From NCBI GenBank assembly GCA_905116865.2, contig CAJHNH020001590.1:1-64000 (forward strand): DNA of 64,000 nucleotides, in the 5' to 3' direction. This document shows positions 1-9,739 of this stretch, in pieces; position 1 is the first letter of the stretch, and each line of letters starts with the position of its first letter. This DNA comes from Candidula unifasciata. Its lineage: Eukaryota > Mollusca > Gastropoda > Stylommatophora > Geomitridae. The notes under the pieces are model-generated. The model ran no database searches. It was given only the letters and a program-made list of their open reading frames with translations, and was not told the origin of the DNA. The translations under genes and the position numbers were made by a program.

Positions 1-470
1 CCACCCTGTTGTTACTTGTGCATGTCTTTTCTCTTCTTACTTAGTGTTTCCTGTTTGTTTTGGTCTCCCTTTGATTTGGCCCGGCGTATTTCGGAGGAAT
101 GCCAGGGTAGGGTATATTTCTTGCGAGTATATTCATTTTACTGGCTTATTTGTAAGCAGTTGGTTGTTCCTTGCCTCTCGGGTATACACACTCAGAAGGA
201 AGTCACTAATTCTTCGACTCTTACGACATACTTGCTCGGGAGGCAGCAGGTCTATTCTTGTTTTCCCCACAATGGGAACCAGGAACTCACACAGAGAAGT
301 TAGATGACTTAATTCCCTTCGAAGGCGGAATGTACTTACCAAAAGAGGCAGGACCGACAGTCTACTTACAGATAAGGCAGATCAGTAAAACATGTGCATG
401 GTGAACTCAAATTCTGGAACAAGACCAAAGTCCAGGAGTTGAAGAACAACTAAAACTCTCTATCCGAGTT
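1..470 (-). repeat. Dispersed repeat with the GTCGTAAGAGTCGA block (SINE-F type)
   Basis: On the minus strand, about 195-290 reads as a block (GGGGAAAACAAGAATAGACC, then GTATGTCGTAAGAGTCGA) that recurs in 14640-14740 and 28400-28520 (both plus) and 49675-49830 (minus). The first 110 bases also resemble 10300-10390. I see no credible gene here; the short ORFs have no recognisable domain. Element class is not established. Confidence 0.4.
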
Positions 471-719
471 TACCTGCTATCCTGTTTCGTTATATTCTCA
501 CGGTGCAGTGTGTGATGTTTGTCGGCGCAGACTCGCAGATATGCGACTAGTTGAAATATCAAAAAGGGTAACGCATCTCCCTCCATACCGTATTCTTTCT
601 GCATCACCTAGGATGCACACGACCTCATTATGTCTCCGATCATGCATGACCAACTGAGTAGGGTTAAAGCCCGACCGACTGAAGCTGACGTGCCGTGCTG
701 CTGACGTCACCGGATCAGG

Positions 720-1016
720 CTAACGATGCGTTAAAGCAGCGGCTCTCAAACTGGGTACCGTGAGCAGATGCCAGGGGTGCCGCGGCAATAATCAAGTAAA
801 GTCGGCTAACAATTGTAAAGGTAAAGGTAAAGTCCGGAGATGTAAACCAGCGTCATTGCACACAGTTATAAACCATAAGTGCTCTGCCACCAGTAGGGAC
901 AGCTGTGTCGGAAGGTATGCAGATACTTAAAAGTTAAAATTTAAGTTGTCTTCCCTGGACACTATCGAAAAAAGTGTATTTCTTGTTTGAGAACCGCTTG
1001 GTTAACGCATCGTTAG
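720..1016. mobile_element. MITE with about 32-bp terminal inverted repeats
   Basis: Bases 720-751 and 985-1016 are near-perfect inverted repeats; the outer 15 bases (CTAACGATGCGTTAA) match perfectly. The inner part, GGCTCTCAAAC against GTTTGAGAACC, resembles hAT-type ends. There is no coding capacity. A SINE fragment is nested at about 820-935. No clear target duplication was found, so the superfamily is left open. Confidence 0.55.
820..935 (-). repeat. SINE-C 3' fragment nested in MITE
   Basis: This is the reverse complement of the 3' half of the fuller copy at 3268-3590, sharing the blocks CCACCAGT, AAGTGCTCTG and TTATAAACCATAAG. It lacks the tRNA-like head. Confidence 0.5.
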
Positions 1017-1044
1017 AACGACATGGAAATCAAAAAGAGTGGCT

Positions 1045-1235
1045 TAACGGCGCTGACCCTTTACAAATTTGAAGTTAAAAATCTACCCAAAGCCTTTCAG
1101 GATTCTCGCCGGTGCTACAGAGCCTGTGCACTGTCCTGAGCTTCTTCGGACTTGGAAGAAGAAATGAGCACTTATGGGTTACTATCTGTGTGCCATGATG
1201 TTAATCTATTGTTCAAACTTCAAACCTCAAACCTG
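1045..1235 (+). repeat. SINE-B 3' part
   Basis: The block TCTCGCCGGTGCTACAGAGC, followed by TCTTCGGACTTGGAAGAAG and GTGCCATGATGTTAATC, recurs at 5090-5225 (plus) and in inverse form at 3770-3930. The copy is 5' truncated. A G-homopolymer of about 18 bases follows at 1260-1277. Confidence 0.5.
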
Positions 1236-1559
1236 GGCGTTCCTGGGTGGGGGGAGAAAGGGGGGGGGGGGGGGGGGTGGTTAAATGTGACTCACTCTAT
1301 ATCAGTATTGTTTGTGTCATCATGGATCATGATATTTTAAGAATCGTCATATATAATGTTAGTTTAAAAGCCTCGATTTTTCATTTCATGATTGCGAAAT
1401 ACTCCACGACTCAAATCCGTTTGTTGTCACATGAAAAATCTCACTGAGAACACAGTACACCTAACAATTAACTACCCTAGCAATGTAAATAACATTTAAT
1501 ACTTCGAACAAACACGCGTTGTATAATGTGAATTTAAGCAAGTCATTGTATGTAGACAG

Positions 1560-1960
1560 GTCAGAGTTCTGGTAGTAATCCTATCGAGTTTTGTGATGCC
1601 GTGATAAAGACAAACTGATACAACGCATTAGAAAGGACACACAGATGATCCTTACACCTTCTCACTCTGATCAATAGACGACTTCGCTAGATGTAATTTT
1701 AAAACAGGAAGAAGAAGAAGTAGTTATATAGAAAACTGTGACTTCGATGCTGTCTCACTGATATATTTACACGGCTTGTGACAGATGTATGTTATTTCAC
1801 TGTTCATTCAGGAAAGTCTGGGATATTTTGCTGTCAGACATACATAACCGTTTAGCTCTCTAGGAACAAGTGGTCAGTTTGTAGATATTTGATTTAAACG
1901 TTCAAGGCCACTGGTCAGTAGCTTATACTGTACGTACGATTTTGTGATATGGTTATCAGG
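1560..1960 (+). promoter_or_regulatory. Conserved non-coding block upstream of receptor 1
   Basis: This block is closely similar to 9740-10075 plus 10615-10750 upstream of receptor 2, and more weakly to 18440-18870 upstream of receptor 3. A nearly identical core, ATATATTTACACGGCTTGTG, lies at 1760 and again near 10006. It contains no long ORF. It may hold the promoter or a 5' non-coding exon of the receptor unit; that role is inferred only from its repeated linkage to receptors. Confidence 0.4.
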
Positions 1961-1984
1961 TTTTTTTTTGGCGTCCCTTGACAC

Positions 1985-2183
1985 CATTGGTTCTTAACCT
2001 TCCAAATGCCACCACCCTTTAATACAGTTCTCATGTTGTGAAGATCTGCCCCAAGCAGACAATTATTTTCGTCGCTACTTCAGAACTTCAATGAGTATTT
2101 ATTTTGCGATGGTCTTCGGCGACCCATGTGAAAGGGTCGTTCAAAATTAAAAAAGGGTCAGACCCATAGTTTCAGAACCACTG
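1985..2183. mobile_element. SPIN-like hAT MITE
   Basis: The 199-bp element has inverted ends (CATTGGTTCTTAACC and GTTTCAGAACCACTG). Its interior (CCTTTAATACAGTTCTCATG, then TTATTTTCGTCGCTACTTCA, then GTGAAAGGGTCGTTC) matches my knowledge of non-autonomous SPIN hAT elements. Flanks CTTGACAC and CTTTACAT agree at 6 of 8 bases, as expected for an aged hAT 8-bp target duplication. A second, expanded copy lies at 16566-18033. Confidence 0.7.
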
Positions 2184-2349
2184 CTTTACATAAATTGGTA
2201 ATATGTTTTTGAAATATGATTTCAAACAAGTTTAATGTATCACAATATTTTAACTTACAAAGCGGCCAATCGCGAAATTTATATATTATATTTATTAGAT
2301 ATAACGACGTTTTTGTTAACTTTATACCATCTTCTTCAGGCACGCATTA

Positions 2350-3120
2350 ATTAAAGCATTCATCAGCGGATGTTTTACCGAATATCCCTCTCGTCATGGC
2401 ACGCTTGGAAGTCTTTTACTCTAGCCAGTTCTACAGCCCTTTGTGCTTTCATAGCTAATGCACCTTCAATGCCTTGCATCCATCTCGGAGGCGTGAATCT
2501 GCCTTGCGTTCTGGAATCACTACCGTCCATTACCCTTCTCTCCAGACCTCCATGATGTTTAACATGGCAAAACAAGTCAGCTTTTCTTTTGCGCAGGATG
2601 CTGTTTGTGAGCCAATTCTCCTCGATGCCCACACGTAGTGATGTCGCTGTTTTTTCTCATCTTGGTCCATGCTTTTCTGAAAATGGTTCAGTAGAATTTC
2701 AGTTCAAAAGTTCCGATTTGTTTCTTCTGTGTCTGAGAAAGAATCCGTAACTCACATCCACAAGTTGCCACGGGAAAAATCATCAATATCCAGTGCCTTG
2801 CCAGCTGACGTAGGCGTTCATGCATCTATACAGATCTCGGTCTTTGGTGTTCTGGATCAGTTCCACTGATGATATTCTTCCATGCAACTGTCTTGAACCA
2901 TCCACCATCGTTTCTTTTGGTCTGCCTTTTCCTCTTCTACCAGTGATCTTTCCAGTCGTCCCGATATTTCCAGTGCCCTTGTTCTCATAACATGGCACAA
3001 GAACATTTTCGGTTTCCTTTTCATTGTTGTATATACTTTTCTACTTTCATTAGCAATTTTCAGGCAATCATTGTTATTTATTCTGGCAGTCCAAGGTATT
3101 CGCAACATTCTTCACAACAG
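2350..3120 (-). pseudogene. RTE-type LINE reverse transcriptase C-terminus, decayed
   Basis: Minus-strand translation gives the typical tail of RTE or BovB-like polyproteins in several frames. At about 3108 to 2860 it reads MLRIPWTARINNND, then a KPKMFLCHVMR stretch; at about 2998 to 2783 it reads GKITGRRGKGRPKETMVDG and a final MNAYVSWQGTGY. A second fragment of the same class runs from 2632 to 2375 (NWLTNSILRKRKADLF). Frames are broken repeatedly. It is a dead 3' piece, not a host gene. Confidence 0.65.
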
Positions 3121-3267
3121 CCACATTTATGTTGCCTCCAACTCTTCTTAATTATGTGAAAGATGCATTATCTGAAAATGTTTTACTTTTAGCCGCTTGT
3201 AAGTGTAGTGCCATAAGTTCTGCAAACATTTTTAGTGATATAGCTAACGAAACGCATATTGTTTCTG

Positions 3268-3590
3268 CTAGAGGCCCGTTCCATCAACACGTGCTGCTTT
3301 AGCGCAGTCGATAAACGCCTCGCTTTCAAATAAAGCTGCGACTCGCTGCAGCCCACGGTCGGTGTTCGAAACCGGGCAGTTCCCAGGGTTCACACAGCCT
3401 CTAGGAAATGGGTACCAGAGTTGACACTCTGGGGTAAGCGGAGGAACGTCGCTGTAGCTACAGAGTTAAGTGCGAACGGCGACACAGGCGGACAATTCTT
3501 ATCAGCTGTCCGTACTGGTGGCAGAGCACTTATGGTTTATAACCGTGTGCAATGACGCCGGTTCACATCTCCCGACTTTACCTCTTTTTC
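3268..3590 (+). repeat. SINE-C, tRNA-derived, full-length-like
   Basis: A tRNA-like head carries an A box (TTAGCGCAGTCG) near 3299 and a B-box-like TGTTCGAAACC near 3363. The body ends in the conserved tail AGAGCACTTATGGTTTATAA, followed by a TTTACCTCTTTTT end. The fragment at 820-935 is the same family inverted. Confidence 0.55.
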
Positions 3591-3764
3591 CATCCACACC
3601 TTTCAGACTAAACAGAGAAGCTACAAACTTTCCAGGGTGAACACCTGGACTTTGTAATCTTTATCAGCTGGACTGCTAAAGTATTCAGTATTTTATCCTA
3701 TACCTTCAAAGTTTTCTCCCTCTCTCAGAATTTTATCTTAAACGCTTTAATTTCACGGTTTTTT

Positions 3765-4145
3765 GACATTCGTCACCGGACCGATGGTCTCAAGATGTGT
3801 CCGGTTTTGAGATTTTAAGATTTTGAACAACGGATCCACATAAGTGCTTCGTTCTTCTTCAAACTCAAGTCTGAGTCTTGAGAAGCTCAGCACAGTGCAT
3901 AAACTCTGTTGCACCGGCGAGGATCCTGAAATACCGTTAGGCATCTCTTTTCGATTTCCAACTAGCAACTCATTTTTTAAGTGTGCAACAATGCACACGG
4001 GCGTCCGATCTGATTACACAGAGACCAGGAAGTATTACTACAAGTCCAAGTTCACGTGAAAAGATCTCAGCCCTTACCGGGGATTGAAATCTGAACCTCT
4101 AGCACTCGAGGCGGACACTATAACTCGAGACCACGAAGCTCCCCT
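3765..4145 (-). repeat. SINE-B, minus orientation
   Basis: Reverse complement of the family at 4850-5230. It holds TCGGACGCCCGTGTGCATTG, TTGGAAATCGAAAAGAG and ATCCTCGCCGGTGCAACAG. A tRNA-like head with a degenerate B box lies at its high-coordinate end, about 4075-4140. Confidence 0.5.
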
Positions 4146-4200
4146 AGAAGAGATGTCTCAGTAACGTAACAAGCGTCTAGTCTTGACAACGGGAATAAAT

Positions 4201-4479
4201 ACAAGTAAAATGAAGGACCTTTTCACGCCTTCATCCGTAGTAGGCACACAGGGTTAAACCTAAATTGTATAGACCAGTCGGTGCTTGGTGGATGATGTGG
4301 CAGCAGTACGCCCGCTACCTTTACTTCTTAGGACTGCAACCCATTCCCACTCAAGGCTGGGTCAACATGAAAACCAAGGTGATTTTTGAAAACAAGTGAG
4401 GGTTTTTTAGGACCCGACCCCACGACCTTCTGATCCTCAGGCTAGAGTCTAGTCGCTACACCATGACGACTCCTACACA
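4201..4479 (-). repeat. SINE-A with 10-bp target duplication
   Basis: The element lies in minus orientation between perfect GGGAATAAAT direct repeats (4191-4200 and 4480-4489). Its 5' head (high coordinates) is tRNA-like, with ATGGTGTAGCGACTAG as A-box region and GGTCGTGGGGTCGGGTCC near the B box. The body holds GTTGACCCAGCCTTGAGTGG. The tail holds CACGCCTTCATCC in window orientation. At least ten copies occur in this window. Confidence 0.8.
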
Positions 4480-4529
4480 GGGAATAAATCGTAAAAATAA
4501 AAGAGGATCAGTATTTCACAAATAAAGGC

Positions 4530-4740
4530 TAGGCAGGTCTACTGGCTAGAGCGCTGCACACTCACGTGGGAGACCCAGATTTGATTCCATTTAAGGTATA
4601 AAGAATTTATCGTTAAAAAAAAGAAGGTAAAAGACCCTTTCCACGCCTTTAAGTGTATTATGTATATAGGACTACAGCTATACTTTATAGACCAAAGATA
4701 ATTTATCCACGACCGCAACGGCATTGCCAAACACACTTTA
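4530..4740. repeat. Composite of a tRNA-like SINE head and a SINE-A tail
   Basis: At 4530-4590 there is a plus-strand tRNA-like segment (CTGGCTAGAGCG, then AGATTTGATTCC). From about 4610 to 4700 there is a minus-strand SINE-A tail (CCACGCCTTTAAGTG, TTATAGACC). The join suggests nested or recombined insertions. Confidence 0.4.
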
Positions 4741-4849
4741 ACAGTATGCGATGGTCGGGTGATTAAAGGTCAACCAATCAGAAGTGAGCTAGTGTGTAAC
4801 GTGGGGAGATTATCGTAAAACTTACTCATCAGTAATTTTAAAGGCAGGA

Positions 4850-5230
4850 AGAAAGGGGGGGGGGGGGAACTAAGTGGTCCACCTCGAGTACTGAAGGTCC
4901 CGGATTCAGGCTGGAATTTTTCACCTGGACTCCAAGCAATTTCCTTTGATCTCTTGGTTGGAAGATCAGACGTCCGTGTGTAAAGCTGTGCACATAAAAA
5001 ATCACTTGGCAGTTGTAAATCGAAAAGAATAGCCTAATGGGGCTGCCCGGGCGATATTTGGAGTTAAAATTCTACCCAAAGTATTTTAGAATCCTCGCCG
5101 GTGCTACGGAGCTCCGCATTGGGCTGAGATTCTTCGGACCTAGACTTTAGTTAGAAGTAGAAAAAAGCACTTATAGGCTACTACCCTTGTGTCATGATGT
5201 TGATTCGTCGTTTAAACCTAAAATGTCATC
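4850..5230 (+). repeat. SINE-B, plus orientation
   Basis: A tRNA-like head (AAGTGGTCCACCTCGAGTAC, then GGTCCCGGATTCAGGC) lies behind a G-run at 4856-4868. The body has AAATCGAAAAGAATAGCC, ATCCTCGCCGGTGCTACGG and a tail at TGTCATGATGTTGATTCG. This is the most complete copy of the family in the window. Confidence 0.55.
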
Positions 5231-5309
5231 TAGCCCCTTTGTTATTTTAAAGCCCCAATCCTGCTATAGTCGATGTGCCCTAATATAACGTTTGACTAGG
5301 GTTTCTTGA

Positions 5310-5400
5310 ACTTGCGTTTAAGTGATTCTCATCCGAATGGTGGTACTTTGTGTCACCGGGTGCTAATCGCTCGTTGTACGGTGTTGGTGGGGTTGAACTT
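5310..5400 (+). repeat. Dispersed repeat DR1, 3' fragment
   Basis: The segment CGAATGGTGGTACTTTGTGT followed by CACCGGGTG and a GTTGGTGGGG end belongs to a repeat also found at 8930-9110 and 25125-25345 (plus) and at 9480-9625 and 21000-21205 (minus). I cannot assign a class. Confidence 0.5.
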
Positions 5401-5500
5401 CATTCATTCATTCGTAACTGCCACCCTAAAAGGTGCATCACATTAAGTAAAAACAGCTCTAGTAACTCTTAAAGTTCTACACCGAGAATAAAAGACAGAA

Positions 5501-5576
5501 CTTGTTTTCTTACAGACACAGAAACAATTTGTTCTAGAAAATAGCTGACCGTGAACGTTTATTTCAGACTGAAAAT
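5501..5576 (+). promoter_or_regulatory. Putative 3' splice site and leader of receptor 1
   Basis: A pyrimidine tract ends in CTTGTTTTCTTACAG at 5501-5515, and the same tract precedes receptor 2 at 11447-11461. Paired alignment of the leaders shows that the receptor 2 start codon (ATG at 11487) corresponds to ATA here, so translation of receptor 1 presumably begins at 5577. A second acceptor-like TTTATTTCAG lies just upstream of that ATG. Confidence 0.45.
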
Positions 5577-6506
5577 ATGAAAATTAATTTCACATCCGCT
5601 TGTGCAGATGATGTTAATGAACTTGCAATTAATATTTCCTGGATTATTTTAAGCATGCTGGTCATAGTTCAAAGCTTACTAATAATATTTATCATCTGGC
5701 GAAGTCCAAAACTCCACACAAACACAAACATGCTTATTGTGTCAGTAAGTGCAGGCGATATATTTTTTGCTGTTTCTTGCGAAATCAATGCGACACTGGG
5801 CTTACTGTTTTCCAGTAACATCGTAGCCGAGCTAGTCTTGATGGATACGTTTATGATGGGAGCGTTGTTCTCTACACTGATGTTGTCCATGAACCAGATG
5901 GGAGTTATCGCCGCTGATCGCTACATCAACATTGTCCACCCGTTTTTCTACATCAAACATGTAACCAAGAGGCGTGTTCTGTTAAACATTATTTGTTACT
6001 GGATTCTGGCACTTGTTTATGGAGCAATCCCCTTATTTGTGTACAGAAATACCCGCAACCACGCACTTTGTATCAGCACCCATCCACCCACAGCATACTT
6101 TCTTGTAATAGCGATAGTGTACTCTGTGAATCTCTTGCTAATATTAATTATGTACATCAAAATTGCTATTTTAGCTTACAGACGCAAGAAAGCGGCGCAA
6201 GGAAGACAGTTTTCAAATCCTTTAGCCGATTACACTTACAGAAACTATGGAACACCAGCGTGGAAAAGTGTAAAGTTTTGTGCAATAATGTGTGGTGTTT
6301 ACGTACTGTGTACTTGTCCTTCAGTGATTGCAATTGCAGTTAATTTAAAGTACACTGTTCCAATGTACATTTATAGTCCTTTACAGCAAATGTTTCTTGT
6401 TCATTCCTTAATGAATTTCTTTGTATATATAAATATGAACACACATTTTAAAGCCGCTGTGAGAGAAACGTTTGTAGATATGAAACGGAAGTGTTTTTGT
6501 AAGTAA
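5577..6506 (+). CDS. Receptor A1: rhodopsin-like seven-TM GPCR, candidate chemosensory receptor
   Basis: The 309-residue single-exon ORF has seven hydrophobic helices, a short extracellular N-terminus with an N-glycosylation site (Asn4-Phe-Thr) and Cys9, and a short tail. Class A landmarks are the TM2 Asp (residue 61), AADRYINI with DRY at 114-116, an ECL2 Cys at 165 and a TM6 CTCP (245-248). NFFVY (280-284) stands where NPxxY is expected, and FKAAV forms the start of helix 8. The TM3 Cys, the TM6 Trp and the TM7 Pro are missing, as in all relatives here. The start is the first in-frame ATG; the paralogue's upstream ATG is ATA here. The ORF ends two codons later than receptor 2 (TGT where that gene has TGA). 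It should act at the plasma membrane, coupling an unknown ligand to G proteins. The chemosensory role is inferred from clustered single-exon expansion. Confidence 0.88.
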   Translation: MKINFTSACADDVNELAINISWIILSMLVIVQSLLIIFIIWRSPKLHTNTNMLIVSVSAGDIFFAVSCEINATLGLLFSSNIVAELVLMDTFMMGALFSTLMLSMNQMGVIAADRYINIVHPFFYIKHVTKRRVLLNIICYWILALVYGAIPLFVYRNTRNHALCISTHPPTAYFLVIAIVYSVNLLLILIMYIKIAILAYRRKKAAQGRQFSNPLADYTYRNYGTPAWKSVKFCAIMCGVYVLCTCPSVIAIAVNLKYTVPMYIYSPLQQMFLVHSLMNFFVYINMNTHFKAAVRETFVDMKRKCFCK

Positions 6507-6509
6507 CAT

Positions 6510-6775
6510 AAAGCACCTGTCCCACGCCTTTAGGCGCATTGGGCAAATAGCTCTAGAACTATATTTGTTTAGTCCAATTGGTATTTAGTTGGTGACTTGG
6601 TTAACATTAAACTGATTGCTTTTACTTCCCATGACTTTTTCTGGTGCCATTTAAGGCTGGGTCAACATGGAAGGCAAATCATTTTGAAAAAAAAAAAAAA
6701 ACCTATTAGGATCTGAACCTTTTCAGTTCGGATCCGCAGGCCAGCGTTAGCTGGTACACCACGGCGGTTCCGTCT
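6510..6775 (-). repeat. SINE-A immediately 3' of receptor 1
   Basis: The insertion begins three bases after the TAA stop. The same element sits at the same place after receptor 2 (12435-12685), where the 9-bp target duplication AAGTAATAT is still visible. The left copy here reads AAGTAACAT (6501-6509) and contains the stop codon; the right copy is eroded to AAGTT. Confidence 0.75.
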
Positions 6776-7140
6776 AAGTTAGGACGTGAACATGGCTGAG
6801 TTCTCAGATCTCATGGTGGAAGTTTCCATAGATTTAAAAAGACTATACAGGTTCCCGTCAAGTCTCCCTATATTTGAACAGCATTGTCTGCCGTAGGAAA
6901 GTGACTCCTGTTTCCCTTTCAAAACGTTGACCTTAATAAATGTTTGTTGAAAGATTCGTGCCATGTTCCATTGTCTCATTCACTGTCATGTCAATTGTAT
7001 CACCAATAACCCCCCAAAAAAACTATCAGTTTAAACGAGCACAAATCCTCTGCTTCCCATTATCCCAGTCATAAAAATAAAAATTAACGTTGCGGCTATA
7101 AAGTCTTTAACAACATAAATGGACAATGATAAAATAACAA
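6776..7140. repeat. Downstream flank shared by receptors 1 and 2
   Basis: This stretch aligns with 12690-13060 across blocks such as GTGACTCCTGTTTCCCTT and TCATGGTGGAAGTTT. It marks the 3' side of the tandem duplication unit. I see no gene in it. Confidence 0.6.
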
Positions 7141-7389
7141 ATAAAAACTACACAAAATCACTTGTCTCTAAGATAAGGGTCTGTCATAAAAATATTCATA
7201 AAACGTCTAATCATGTGCTGTAAAACCACTTACTCATCGTCCTGTTAGTTCTCATCCACGTCATCTAACAGGAACGGTACTGTTTGTTCACAGTTCTCAG
7301 AAAAGTTGAGACACAATGTGCCAGGAATGGGCTGTAAGGTGAGCTGAGTAAAGTTCAGTTATGCACCGACATCACATAGCTCGGTACAT

Positions 7390-7660
7390 TCACACATATG
7401 CCCCATCGCTATCTTCAGCAGCTAACCCATAATTCCAATTCCTACTTTACCAGTAAAAGTTTGTCGTGTATTATTGACTGGATGCTGCAGAACCAACGCC
7501 AGCACATTTTTAGCTGTTTTGGTTTTTCTAGGCACATTTTTACGTTCAGTAGTTTGCCCTTCTTTCTGAACGGCCAGATTTCGGTACCACTGTCAAAACG
7601 AACACAAGACAAATCGTCCACAGCTGGGATAAAATCTTTTTAAAGTTACGATACCAGTAG
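7390..7660. repeat. SINE-E body fragment
   Basis: The region near 7530-7630 (TTTACGTTCAGTAGTTTGCC, ACAAGACAAATCGTCCACAG) matches 22960-23070 and part of 24190-24250. The tRNA-like head seen there is absent. From 7660 to 8150 I recognise nothing. Confidence 0.4.
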
Positions 7661-8149
7661 CAGTTTGATTATACATCTGCTTTGCCTTCCGACTGTTGAA
7701 TGTTGGTCATTCCCCTTAGCACAGTTCCCTTCCAGGTCGTGATGCTCCTCTGCTCGTCACTTGCCACCAAATGATTTGACCACATTAGCTGGTCATGAAA
7801 CAGCTCAAAATACAATGGAACAGAACCGGCAAATCTTTCTGTTCATTTCTCAGGCCACATGATAGACGTGAATAGAAACCCAGAGTACACTAAGAGCCTG
7901 GAACCTCTGAAGTGATACTTGTCACTCTGCATAGAGCATGCCCGTCTCATCCTTTCTCATCAAGCTTTATGAGCTTGTTACAAGCAAATGTGAGGTCAGT
8001 TAGTTCTTAAGTGAGAAGAAAGCTGTGTTGATTATATTCACGTCAATACGTAAACTAGATATGATAACATATGTTAGGCTTTGCTGTAACAAACGTAGTC
8101 CATTCGATAAGCAATGAGCCACCAGAGGTACCTTCTACCTCTCAACACA

Positions 8150-8360
8150 CTCATATTCATATATATATATATATATGTGTGTATATGTAAGAAGATTAAC
8201 GAGGAAGATGCAGACCCAGGGTTGGATGATGACGGATGGATTGCGACGGTAGCTCGGGAAGATATCGGTAGAAATGATCCAGAGGACTATGGACCAAGAT
8301 CTCTAAAGACGCATGAACGCCTATGCTAATCGGCAAGGCACATGATGATGGTCAAAAAGA
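8150..8360 (+). pseudogene. RTE LINE 3' tail behind a short (AT)n/(GT)n tract
   Basis: After ATATATATAT at 8158-8175 comes a decayed RTE-type C-terminus. It ends in CGCATGAACGCCTATGC and a GCACATGATGATGG tail, nearly the same ending as the LINE fragments at 26060-26120 and 52280-52330. No long frame survives. Confidence 0.5.
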
Positions 8361-8929
8361 AGGAAGGAATGCGAAAATCGTCATTTATGATTCCGCAGTA
8401 CTCGCTGGCTGCGCAGTGACTACTAGGCCCAATGGGATGTTATCTTTAATTCACACACGGAGTCTCTTTTATGCCACGCTCTAAACAGACGACCCAATGC
8501 ACTCGTCCCCTTGTGGAACGCCATTTATCGGGTTCTTAATACGTTAGTCTCCGTACGAATGTAGGTCGACTCCATTAAAACGTTTTTTAGACTAGTCTAC
8601 CGTAATCGAGGTTATAGGTGTCGCGGTCTCTAGTTGACTTGCATTTACGTTTTTATTCCGAGAAAGAGACCGCCTGTGACATAGGTTTTGTCACTGTCTA
8701 GTGAGGTTGTGTGTTAGACCCAGTATCTACATGTTTTTGTTGTGTTAAAAGCTCTGTCATCGTGAAATCTACAACACGCAATATCAGCGCCAATGCGAAA
8801 TAGCCCCGTTACCTTGTGTGAAAGTCGGATTGCTCGAGGCCGACCTATCAGAGGTGAGTTAGACTAGAGGTCGACCAATCAGAAGCGAGCTCGTGTATAC
8901 CGGTGTGAATGGGGAGACCGACGTAATAA

Positions 8930-9110
8930 TAACCCTTTTTCGTTATTTTGAGACCTCACCCTGGCTGTTGCCGGGGACCGTAAAATAACTTAACGGTTAA
9001 ACGGGGTTTCCATGACCTCACCCGCATGGTGGCACTTCGTGTCACTGGGTGTTTTTTGCTCTGTGTGATGTCCTGGTATGGTAAAACTAACCTACTTACT
9101 ACTTACCCAA
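8930..9110 (+). repeat. Dispersed repeat DR1
   Basis: The stretch CGTTATTTTGAGACCTCACC, then GGTGGCACTTCGTGTCACTG, then TGTGATGTCCTGGTATGG matches 25140-25330. Similar pieces may extend back to about 8500 (CCCCTTGTGGAACGCCATTT). There is no coding potential. Confidence 0.5.
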
Positions 9111-9189
9111 TACATTGCGGAGATACATTGAGCCACATTTAATCAAACCTGATGCAGTAACATACTCTCTCACTGTTAGGCCTTTGTAT

Positions 9190-9450
9190 AAATTTTATTT
9201 GTTCGTAAAGTAGTTAAAATCCTAACGGAGCTGGATTTATAAAATAAATAAACAAACACACAAAGAACTTGGTTTCCATGTCGACCCAACCTACAATGAG
9301 TGCAAGGCGAAGTCCTGGATAATAAAAACATCTAGAGTGTGGCTGACCACATCATCTTACAAGAGCCGATAGCTCTTTAAAATATCGGTCTAGCCCTATA
9401 TGCCCACTACACTCGAAGGAGACAAAGAGGGTCATTTTTACTTTGCTTTC
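9190..9450 (+). repeat. SINE-A, plus orientation, diverged
   Basis: The body carries AACTTGGTTTCCATGTCGAC, then GTGGCTGACCACATCATCTT, and the tail TCGGTCTAGCCCTATATGCC. The head is reduced to ATCCTAACGGAGCTGG. Confidence 0.55.
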
Positions 9451-9479
9451 AGAAAGAAAGGTTTTAAAAAATGCTTTCT

Positions 9480-9625
9480 ACAAGAATAGATGATGATGGC
9501 GTTTAACGCCCCTAGGACATCACACCGAGCGATAAACACCTTGTGACACAAAGTGCCAGCATACGGATGAGGATTATCCAGGGACAGGTTCCAGGGATCA
9601 AGTTCCGTCTCCACAATGAAGATTG
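9480..9625 (-). repeat. Dispersed repeat DR1, inverted
   Basis: CCTAGGACATCACACCGAGC, then TTGTGACACAAAGTGCCAGC, is the reverse complement of the DR1 3' half. Confidence 0.5.
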
Positions 9626-9739
9626 GCTTTAATTGACCTATGGGCTGAAAATAACCTTTAGTGCTTCAAATAAACGCATGTTGACTAATGTAAAAAAAAA
9701 AAAATAAAGCAAGTTGTTTGTTGAGAAGGGAGTTAAAAG

